From the NCBI GenBank assembly GCA_963712825.1, contig CAVQJP010000023.1:310001-374000 (forward strand): DNA of 64,000 bases. The letters run 5' to 3'. Both the position numbers and the translations under genes were made by a program. The notes under the pieces are model-generated. The model had not been told where the DNA came from. It made no database searches and was given only the letters and a program-made list of their open reading frames with translations. Below are positions 8,527 to 16,052 of this stretch, one piece after another; position 1 is the stretch's first letter, and the number at the start of each line of letters is the position of its first letter. Origin of the DNA: AP-15 sp963712825. GTDB taxonomy: Bacteria > Pseudomonadota > Alphaproteobacteria > ATCC43930 > CGMCC-115725.

Positions 8527-8868
8527 ATGCGGTATCTGGGCTTTGCTGCGGCGCTGTTGCTGGTCTCCGGCTGCTCTTCCCATTCGGACCAATCGGCCAC
8601 CCTGGTCCTCGACAACCCGACCTGGGACCGTGTCAATGTCGAGGCGGTCATCACCAAAAGCGAAGACTGCAACGAGCGGGCGAACGGCTATGTCGCGACC
8701 AAGGATTTTGTGATGACGAAAGGCCACTCGCATACCGTCGTGGCGCCCAATGCCGAAACCATCTGCTGGCGGCACGACCGCGACCCCAACAGCCCGGTCG
8801 CGGGCGACTGGTCGGAATGGAGCCGGGCTACCCTGTTTCCGGGCCAGTCGAGCGAAACCGACCTATAG
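8527..8868 (+). CDS. Small secreted lipoprotein of unknown function
   Basis: 113 residues. A short signal peptide ends in the lipobox LVSGC (Cys17), and the ribosome binding site GGAAGGAG is just upstream. The mature part (VLDNPTWDRVNVEAVITKSEDC, later ETICWRHDRDPNSPVAGDW) has Cys residues near 38 and 79 that could form a disulfide, and a beta-rich look. It should be anchored in the envelope. No function is recognised. It is convergent with the DMT permease gene and their ends overlap by six bases. Confidence 0.85.
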   Translation: MRYLGFAAALLLVSGCSSHSDQSATLVLDNPTWDRVNVEAVITKSEDCNERANGYVATKDFVMTKGHSHTVVAPNAETICWRHDRDPNSPVAGDWSEWSRATLFPGQSSETDL

Positions 8869-9780
8869 GCTCGCGGTTCGGCCGGGGCCCGCGCGCAACG
8901 CGACCGAGCGCCGCCGCGTTCGCAATTGCTCGACCATCACCAGCAGCAGCGCCGTCCCGATCAGCGCGACCGCCGCGACATCGTGCGGATGCAAAGTCTC
9001 GCCGGCGAGCCACACGCTCGAGATCACAGCGATGCAGGGAGTGATCAACGTGCCGATCCCCGCGGCTCCGGCCGGCAGCAGCGCGATCACCCGAAACCAG
9101 GCGAAGTAGGCGACACCATTGCCGACGACGCCGAGAAAGGCCGCCGCCAGCCATTGCGCGGCGGTGACGCGGGCCAAGTCCACCGGAAACCGCAGCCAGA
9201 ACCAGGCGGCCAGGATCGGAATGGTGCCGATCAGCAATTGCCAGAGCACGACGACCGCGGCGTCGGCGCGCCACACCCGGCGCTTCAGCCACACGGTGCC
9301 AAGACCATAGGACATCGCCGCGAGCAAGGTGACGGCGCCGCCGAGCGGGGCGTTGCGCAGCTCCGGCAAATTTTGCGACATCAACGCCGCAACCGCGCCG
9401 GCGCCGAAGGCCAGCGCCACGCCGCGGGCGACCGTCAGCCGCTCGCCGAGGACGATCCGGGCGAACAAGGCAGCCCAGATCGGCATGGTGTAGACGAGCA
9501 CCGAGGTGCGGCCGGGGCCCAGCAGGTAGACCCCGATCGTAAAGCTGAGCGGCAGCACCGTCATGTTGAGGAGTGCGGCGACGACGAGATCGGACCAGGC
9601 TTCGCGCTCGACGGCAAACCCGCGGCGCAGCGCCGCCGCCTGCGCCAGCATCGCGCAGGCGCCGAGCGTCTGGATCACGCAGCGCAGGGTCAGAACGTCG
9701 AAACCGTTGAGCGCCAGCGCCGTGATCGGGTACGAAATCCCCCAGACCAGCCCGACACACCCCAGCAGGACAAACGGCAT
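8863..9780 (-). CDS. DMT-superfamily (EamA) transporter
   Basis: 305 residues with about ten hydrophobic segments in two five-helix halves, each ending with the EamA-type pattern (VYTMPIWAALFARIVLGERLT and ITPCIAVISSVWLAGETLHP). Family members are inner-membrane drug or metabolite exporters; the substrate here is unknown. The Arg-rich C-terminal tail is probably cytosolic. It stands alone, divergent from the glutathione transferase gene. Confidence 0.92.
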   Translation of the reverse strand: MPFVLLGCVGLVWGISYPITALALNGFDVLTLRCVIQTLGACAMLAQAAALRRGFAVEREAWSDLVVAALLNMTVLPLSFTIGVYLLGPGRTSVLVYTMPIWAALFARIVLGERLTVARGVALAFGAGAVAALMSQNLPELRNAPLGGAVTLLAAMSYGLGTVWLKRRVWRADAAVVVLWQLLIGTIPILAAWFWLRFPVDLARVTAAQWLAAAFLGVVGNGVAYFAWFRVIALLPAGAAGIGTLITPCIAVISSVWLAGETLHPHDVAAVALIGTALLLVMVEQLRTRRRSVALRAGPGRTASL

Positions 9781-9974
9781 GCGCTTGCGGTTTTGTTGCC
9801 GAAGGGCGCCAGTCTCCGCCCCCGGCGGGGTCGACGCAACCCAAAGCCGGTCGCCTCAGCCGCGATGACACAATGCGCGGGGGCCGCTATGGTGCCGGCC
9901 GGCTCACCGGGGCGTCAGCGGCCTACGCGGCCATCGACGCCAAAGCTGGAACAGCCTGACAGAAAGGAAATGCG

Positions 9975-10697
9975 ATGCTCGACCTGCATTTTTGGCCGAC
10001 CCCGAACGGCAAGAAGGTCACGATCCTGCTCGAGGAGCTGGGCCTCAAATACAATCTCGTGCCGTGCAACATCGGGCGCGGCGACCAGTTCAAGCCCGAT
10101 TTCCTGAAAATCAACCCGAACCACCGCATGCCGGTGCTGGTCGACCACGAGCCCAAGGGCGGCGGGGCGCCGATCAGCATCTTCGAATCGGGTGCGATCA
10201 TGATGTACCTGGCGGAAAAGGAGGGCCGGTTTTTTCCGCAGGATTTGCGCGGCAAATACGAGGTCACCCAATGGGTGATCTGGCAGATGGCGAACCAAGG
10301 GCCAAAGCTTGGCGAATGCGGCCACTTCCGCCGCGCCGGCCCCGACGCCGGCGACCTGAGCTATGCGATCCGCCGCTTCACCGACGAGGCCAACCGGCTC
10401 TACGGGGTCATGAACAACCGGCTACACGACCGCAAATATCTCGCCGGCGACGAGTATACGATCGCCGACATGATCAGCTATCCGTGGACCGTCAACTCGG
10501 AAGCCCAGGGCCAGGACATCGGCGAGTTCAAACACTTCAGGCGCTGGTTCGACGAGGTCGGCAACCGGCCGGCGGTCAAGCGCGGCATGGAGACCGGCAA
10601 CAATCTGCGGGTCGACCCGGCGACATTGAGCGGCGAGGAACGCGAGCGGATGCGCAAGATCATGTACAACCAGCGGGCGATCCCGGCCCCGGCGTAA
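9975..10697 (+). CDS. Glutathione S-transferase, YfcG/YghU (Nu)-like
   Basis: 240 residues. A thioredoxin-like GST N-domain begins MLDLHFWPTPNGKKVTILLEE, with the TPN motif typical of the Nu-class disulfide-bond reductases, the cis-Pro stretch HRMPVLVD and the ESGAIMMYLAEK glutathione-binding motif. The alpha-helical C-domain follows (YLAGDEYTIADMISYPW). Nu-class enzymes bind two glutathiones and act as glutathione-dependent disulfide oxidoreductases or peroxidases in the cytoplasm. The ribosome binding site AAGGAAA is upstream of the ATG. It is convergent with the aldolase gene. Confidence 0.93.
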   Translation: MLDLHFWPTPNGKKVTILLEELGLKYNLVPCNIGRGDQFKPDFLKINPNHRMPVLVDHEPKGGGAPISIFESGAIMMYLAEKEGRFFPQDLRGKYEVTQWVIWQMANQGPKLGECGHFRRAGPDAGDLSYAIRRFTDEANRLYGVMNNRLHDRKYLAGDEYTIADMISYPWTVNSEAQGQDIGEFKHFRRWFDEVGNRPAVKRGMETGNNLRVDPATLSGEERERMRKIMYNQRAIPAPA

Positions 10698-10827
10698 CCG
10701 ACGGTTGTTGCGCCCAGCTCGGCAAATTCGGTTGTGCAAAAGTCAATCGATGCCTCGGATGCCGATCTTCTCAAGCTTGCATTGTCGGCGCGCTGAGCCG
10801 GGCGCCGGCTAACACTCGTTCCGGGCG

Positions 10828-11613
10828 TCAGAGGCAGTCGCGCAGCGCCGCAGCGCGCGCGGTTGCCGCCGCCTGCATAAAGCCGAGATCGCCGCCGCCG
10901 ATCACCAGTCGCACCCCCATCCCGATATAGCGGCGCAACAGCGCGTCCTCGTAGATGCCGCCGATGCCGGCGAACTTGCCGTGGGCCCGGCAGGCGTCGA
11001 CGACGGTGCGGTAGGCGTTGACGATCCGTTCGTCCTCGAATTGACCGGGAATGCCGAGCTCGATCGACAGGTCGCTGGTGCCGATCAGGAGCGAGTCGAT
11101 GCCGGGCACCGCGGCGATCGCGGCCGCGTTCTCGATTGCCCGTGGGGTTTCGAGCATGACCACGACCAGGGTCGCCGCGTCGAGCGCCGCGGTCGCGGCG
11201 GCGGTGCCGATCGGGGCGTAGCCGAAATGCGGCAGCCCGCCGGCGATCGAGCGGTGGCCGCGCGGCGGATAGCGCAGCCGGTCGGCGATCTCGCGCGCCT
11301 CTTCGACGGTGTCGACATGCGGCATCACGATGCCAAGCCCACCGCCGTCGAGAATCCGGGTCGCGAGCCAATGCTGTCCGGCCGGGACCCGCGCGATCGG
11401 CGCGATGCCGGCGCCGAGTGCCGCGACCGAGATCTGCGCCGCGGTGTCGAGGTCCATTGAATTATGCTCGAGGTCGAGAAACAGCCAGTCATAGCCGCAG
11501 GCCTTCATGATCGACGCGATGTCGACGGTACGGCTCTGGCGGATGCCGACGCCGAGCGCGAGTTCTCCGGCTTTGAGGCGGGCAAGGGCGGCGTTGCGAA
11601 CGGTCGGCTCCAT
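10828..11613 (-). CDS. HpcH/HpaI-type class II aldolase (2-oxo acid aldolase family)
   Basis: 261 residues (262 if the GTG directly before the ATG is used; GAGGAG lies upstream of both). TIM-barrel HpaI family: the metal-site region is seen in YDWLFLDLEHNSMDL, and VVVMLETPRAIENAAAIAAVPGIDSLLIGTSDLS carries the conserved Glu and the phosphate-site motif. Family members cleave 4-hydroxy-2-oxo acids to pyruvate and an aldehyde. The natural substrate cannot be told from sequence, and there are no pathway neighbours. Confidence 0.9.
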   Translation of the reverse strand: MEPTVRNAALARLKAGELALGVGIRQSRTVDIASIMKACGYDWLFLDLEHNSMDLDTAAQISVAALGAGIAPIARVPAGQHWLATRILDGGGLGIVMPHVDTVEEAREIADRLRYPPRGHRSIAGGLPHFGYAPIGTAAATAALDAATLVVVMLETPRAIENAAAIAAVPGIDSLLIGTSDLSIELGIPGQFEDERIVNAYRTVVDACRAHGKFAGIGGIYEDALLRRYIGMGVRLVIGGGDLGFMQAAATARAAALRDCL

Positions 11614-11860
11614 CACGGCGTCTCCTCGGGTATGTTGCGCTGGTTTGCCGCAGATGGTGGTCTCACATCGCGGCGATGTGGCTGCGGCACGCTAGCGGAA
11701 TAACAATCTTTAACTGCGGCCCAGCCCGGTTGCCAAGCAGGCGCCGCCGGAACTTACCCGAACCGGCACAGGTTTTGCCATTGGACGCAACACGACTTCT
11801 CTGAACTGCCGCGTTCCCCGAACGGGCAATCGACAGCGATAACATTTATACGGGCAGCTG

Positions 11861-13570
11861 ATGTATTTCGTCGCGCTGGCGACCGACTACGACGGGACCC
11901 TCGCCGAGGAGGGGAGGGTTGCACCGCCCACTTTGCAGGCCTTGCAAGCGTTGCGCGAATCCGGCCGCAAGCTGATCCTTGTCACCGGGCGCGAGCTGCC
12001 CGAGCTGCGGCGCGTCTTTCCGGAAATCGGGCGGTTCGACCTGGTGGTCGCCGAGAACGGCGCCTTGCTTTACGAGCCTTCGACCGAAACCGAAACGCCG
12101 CTCGGCGCGCCGCCCCCGCCGGCCTTTCTCGACTGGCTGAAGCAGCACGGAGTGGGCCCGCTGTCGGTCGGCCGCAGCATCGTCGCGACCTGGGAGCCCA
12201 ATGAAAAGCCGGTGCTGCAGGCGATCCGCGAGCTCGGCCTCGAGCTGCAGATCATCTTCAACAAGGGCGCCGTCATGGTGCTGCCGGCCGGGGTCAACAA
12301 GGCGAGCGGCCTGGCGGCGGCATTGGAGCGGCTGAAGCTGTCGCCGCTCAACGTCGTCGGGATTGGCGACGCCGAGAACGACCACGCCTTTCTGCGCGCC
12401 TGCGGCTGTGCGGTTGCGGTCGCCAACGCCCTGCCGATGGTCAAGGACGACGCCGAGATCGTGACCGATGCGCCGCGGGGCGCCGGGGTGGCCGAGCTGA
12501 TCGGGCGGCTGGTCGACGGCGACCTGGCCGATGCTCCCGCGGCGACCGGGCGCCAGCGGGTGGAGCTGGCGCGCGACCCCGAGGGTTCCGCCATCGACCT
12601 CCATCCCCAATCCGGCAGCGTGCTGATCGCAGGGACCTCGGGCGGCGGCAAATCGACGATCGCGACAGGCCTGTTGGAACGCCTTGCCGAGCGCGGCTTC
12701 CAATATTGTGTCGTCGACCCCGAGGGGGATTATGCCGGCTTTGACGGCGCGATAACAGTCGGCGATCCGAAAACCCCGCCGCGGCTCGCTGAAATCATGG
12801 AATTGCTGGCGCAGCCCGAGCAGAGCGTCGTCGTCACCCTGACCGGCATCGAGCTTCCCGAGCGGCCGCAGTTTTTCGCTCAGCTGCTGCCGGAATTGTC
12901 CAAGCTGCGCGCGCAATGCGGCCGGCCGCACTGGCTGCTGATCGACGAGGCGCATCACATGCTGCCGCCGGCTCTGGCGACTGCCGAGCTGACCTTGCCG
13001 CGGGAGCTGGCGGCCAGCATTCTCGTTACCGTGCACCCGGACCACGTGGCACAGCCGGCGCTCGACGGCGTGCGGCTCGTGCTTACCGTCGGCGCCGAAG
13101 CCGGCAATTCCCTAAGCTCCTTCTGTGGGCGGATTGGAGATAGAGCGCCCCGGATCGACGATCGGCCGCTCGAACGCGGCGAGGCGTTGCTGTGGGAGCG
13201 TGGAACGAATGCGGCCAGGCGCGTGAACACGATCCGGCCCCGTGCTGAGCGCTTGCGGCACCAGCGCAAATATGCCGAGGGCGAGCTCGGTCCCGACAAG
13301 AGCTTTTATTTCCGCGGGCCGCAGGGCAGCCTCAATCTGCGCGCCCAGAACTTGAACCTGTTTGTGCAGATCGGCGACGGGGTCGACGACGAGACCTGGC
13401 TGCACCATCTGCGCGCCGGCGACTATTCGCGCTGGCTCGGCGACGCGATCGGCGACGGCGAGCTTGCCGCCGAGGTCGCCGCCATCGAAAGCGACGACGC
13501 GCTCGATGCGGGCGAAAGCCGGGCGCGGATCAAGGACGCGATCAGCCGCCGCTACACCGCACCCGCCTAG
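11861..13570 (+). CDS. HAD-superfamily phosphatase fused to a HerA/DUF87-like P-loop ATPase
   Basis: 569 residues. Residues 1-220 form a Cof-type HAD domain: motif I is TDYDGTL (Asp9, Asp11), motif II LVTGR (Thr42), motif III the Lys near 145, and motif IV GIGDAENDHAFL starting at Gly167. A P-loop ATPase follows, with Walker A GTSGGGKST at 258-266, the VVDPEGDY stretch usual in DUF87/HerA-type ATPases, and Walker B WLLIDEAHH at 358. A C-terminal module (about 470-569) contains KSFYFRGPQGSLNLRAQNL and EDDETWLHH-like text. Both catalytic centres look complete, so this is a true bifunctional protein rather than a frameshift artefact. Its role is unknown; I would not guess a substrate. Confidence 0.9.
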   Translation: MYFVALATDYDGTLAEEGRVAPPTLQALQALRESGRKLILVTGRELPELRRVFPEIGRFDLVVAENGALLYEPSTETETPLGAPPPPAFLDWLKQHGVGPLSVGRSIVATWEPNEKPVLQAIRELGLELQIIFNKGAVMVLPAGVNKASGLAAALERLKLSPLNVVGIGDAENDHAFLRACGCAVAVANALPMVKDDAEIVTDAPRGAGVAELIGRLVDGDLADAPAATGRQRVELARDPEGSAIDLHPQSGSVLIAGTSGGGKSTIATGLLERLAERGFQYCVVDPEGDYAGFDGAITVGDPKTPPRLAEIMELLAQPEQSVVVTLTGIELPERPQFFAQLLPELSKLRAQCGRPHWLLIDEAHHMLPPALATAELTLPRELAASILVTVHPDHVAQPALDGVRLVLTVGAEAGNSLSSFCGRIGDRAPRIDDRPLERGEALLWERGTNAARRVNTIRPRAERLRHQRKYAEGELGPDKSFYFRGPQGSLNLRAQNLNLFVQIGDGVDDETWLHHLRAGDYSRWLGDAIGDGELAAEVAAIESDDALDAGESRARIKDAISRRYTAPA

Positions 13571-13685
13571 CCTCCCTAACCCGCTTCCCTTTACCTCCGA
13601 TCGGGCTGCGGATGTGGCGTCCGCTTGCCCGACCGGCGATACTGTCGGCCAACGGCACGACAGCGGCACAAAGAGGGCGGCGGCG

Positions 13686-16025
13686 ATGGCGGTGCAGGCG
13701 ATCGGGCAGGCGGTGCGGCGCGAGGAGGATCAGCGCCTGCTGCGCGGGCGTGGCCGCTATGTCGACGACGCCGGCCGGGCGGGCGACGCGCGCGGCTATG
13801 TGCTGCGCTCGCCGCACGCGCATGCGGCGATCCGCGCCGTCGACGGCGCGCGGGCGAAAGCCGCCCCCGGCGTGCTGGCGGTGCTGACCGGCGATGACTT
13901 GGCCCGACGCGGGCTCGGCACGCTGATGCCGGGCGTCCGCCGGCGGCGCAGCAGCGGCGCCGCGGCCTATGTCTGCCCGCAGCCATTGCTGGCCGAAGCA
14001 CGGGTGCGGTATGTCGGCGACCCGGTCGTCTTTGTCGTCGCCGACACGCTGAACCAAGCCAAGGACGCGGCCGAGCTGGTCGAGATCGACTACGAGCCTC
14101 TGCCCGCGGCGGTCACGGCGGCGGCAGCGCTGGCCTCCGGCGCGCCGGTGCTGTGGGACGACAATCCCGGCAATGAAGCCTTTTTTCACGAGATCGGCGA
14201 CAAGGCCGCGGTCGACGCGGCGTTTGCCAGCGCCCGCCATGTCGTCCGCGACGAAATCCACATCAACCGCGTCACCGCCAACTCGATGGAGCCGCGCGGC
14301 TGCATCGCCGAATACGACCCCGACGAGGACCGCTATACGATCCGCTGCACGATCCAGTCGGTGCATGCGACGCGCGCCGCCCTCGCCGACCATATCTTCA
14401 AATTGCCGCAGAACCGGTTCCGGGTGGTCTGCGACAATATGGGCGGCGGCTTTGGCATGAAGGGCGGCTGCTATCCCGAATACGCGCTCGCATTATGGGC
14501 GGCCGAGATCACCGGGCGCCGGGTGCGCTGGGTTGCCGAGCGCGGCGAGGGGCTGGCGAGCGACGAGCAGGGCCGCGGCAGCATCGTCGAGACCGCGCTG
14601 GCTCTCGACAAGGACGGCAGGTTTCTCGGATTGCGCGCGCAATGGCAGGCGGCGATCGGCGCCTACTATTCAACCGACCGGCCGACGATCCCGCTGACGA
14701 TCGGGCTCGGCTGTCTGGTCAACACCTACGGCATTCCGGCGGTGCACGCCCGCGTCGTCGCGGTCTTGACCAATACGATGACGACGGCACCCTATCGCGG
14801 CGGCAGCCGGCCCGAGCCGATCTATGTGACCGAAACGATCATCGACAAGGCGGCGCGCGAGCTGGGGATCGAGCCCGCCGAACTGCGCCGGCGCAACACG
14901 ATCCCGGCGCATGCGATGCCGTTTACGACGGCATTGCAGCAGACCTACGATTCGGGAGATTTTGTCAAAAACCTGGACGATTGCTTGACGCTCTCCGGCT
15001 ACGGTCAGAGCGCGGCGCGGCGCGAGGCCGCCGGAAAGCGCGGCAAGCTGTTGGGCATCGGGATTGCGACTGCGGTCGCCGCCACCGGCGGGCGCGATTA
15101 CGAGCATGCCGAAATCCGCTTCGACGCGGCGGGCGGGGTCGTGCTGATGACCGGCAGCATGGATCACGGCCAGGGCCACGGCACGACCTTCAAGCAGGTG
15201 CTGTCGGAAAAGCTCGGCATCGACGCCGACCTGATCCGCTACCGCTATGGCGACAGCGATTTGGTGACGATGGGCATCGGCACTTTCGGGTCGCGCTCGG
15301 CGCAGCTCGCGGGCTCGGCGGTCGTCGTCGCTGCCGATCGCCTGATCGACAAGGGCCGCCGGATCGCCGGACACATGATGGAGGCGGCGACCGGCGACAT
15401 TGTTTTCGACAAGGGCCGCTTTACGATTGCCGGCACCGACCGCTCGGTCGGCCTCGGCGAAGTCGCGCGCCGGTCGTTCGATTCCGGGTTTCTGCCGAAT
15501 GACATCGAGACCGGCTTTACCGAGCGGGCAAATTACGGCCCGGCGGGCTCGGCCACCTTTCCGAGCGGCGCGCATATCTGCGAGGTCGAGATCGACGAGG
15601 AAACCGGCGCCGTGGCGCTCACCCGCTACACCGCCGTCGACGATGTCGGCCGGGTGTTGAACCCGCTCCTGTGCGAGGGACAGATCCAGGGCGGCATCGT
15701 CCAAGGGGTCGGGCAGGCGCTGATGGAGGAGATCGTGTACGACCCGGCGAGCGGGCAGCTGCTGACCGGCACGTTCCAGGATTACGCGATGCCGCGCGCC
15801 GGCGATTTCTGTCATTTCGAGCTGGCCAGCAACCCGACCCTGACCGGCCGCAACCCGCTCGGCGTCAAGGGTGTCGGCGAGGCCGGCACCTTGGGGGCGA
15901 TCCCGGCGGTGGTCAACGCGGTCAACGACGCGCTCGCGGGGATCGGGGCGGCCCCGGTGGCGCCGCCGGCAACCGCCGAGAAAGTCTGGCGCGCGATCGG
16001 CGCCGCGCGCCGCCCTCCGGGCTGA
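13686..16025 (+). CDS. Xanthine dehydrogenase-family molybdopterin-binding (large) subunit
   Basis: 779 residues from the ATG at 13686, the first Met before the aldehyde-oxidase a/b hammerhead domain (residues 5-125). The Mo-cofactor domains follow, with GGGFGMKGG at about 257, PYRGGSRPE at 369 and the catalytic Glu732 in GVKGVGEAGTLGAIPAVVNA. The active-site loop is the form II type (AYRGAGR in many CoxL-like proteins) but reads PYRGGSR, so it is not a classic CO dehydrogenase (which has AYRCSFR). It probably hydroxylates an aldehyde or N-heterocycle. The FAD and 2Fe-2S subunits that normally accompany it are not next to it. Confidence 0.92.
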   Translation: MAVQAIGQAVRREEDQRLLRGRGRYVDDAGRAGDARGYVLRSPHAHAAIRAVDGARAKAAPGVLAVLTGDDLARRGLGTLMPGVRRRRSSGAAAYVCPQPLLAEARVRYVGDPVVFVVADTLNQAKDAAELVEIDYEPLPAAVTAAAALASGAPVLWDDNPGNEAFFHEIGDKAAVDAAFASARHVVRDEIHINRVTANSMEPRGCIAEYDPDEDRYTIRCTIQSVHATRAALADHIFKLPQNRFRVVCDNMGGGFGMKGGCYPEYALALWAAEITGRRVRWVAERGEGLASDEQGRGSIVETALALDKDGRFLGLRAQWQAAIGAYYSTDRPTIPLTIGLGCLVNTYGIPAVHARVVAVLTNTMTTAPYRGGSRPEPIYVTETIIDKAARELGIEPAELRRRNTIPAHAMPFTTALQQTYDSGDFVKNLDDCLTLSGYGQSAARREAAGKRGKLLGIGIATAVAATGGRDYEHAEIRFDAAGGVVLMTGSMDHGQGHGTTFKQVLSEKLGIDADLIRYRYGDSDLVTMGIGTFGSRSAQLAGSAVVVAADRLIDKGRRIAGHMMEAATGDIVFDKGRFTIAGTDRSVGLGEVARRSFDSGFLPNDIETGFTERANYGPAGSATFPSGAHICEVEIDEETGAVALTRYTAVDDVGRVLNPLLCEGQIQGGIVQGVGQALMEEIVYDPASGQLLTGTFQDYAMPRAGDFCHFELASNPTLTGRNPLGVKGVGEAGTLGAIPAVVNAVNDALAGIGAAPVAPPATAEKVWRAIGAARRPPG

Positions 16026-16052
16026 GCCCGCGGGGCGGGAGAGGCGGCCCCG

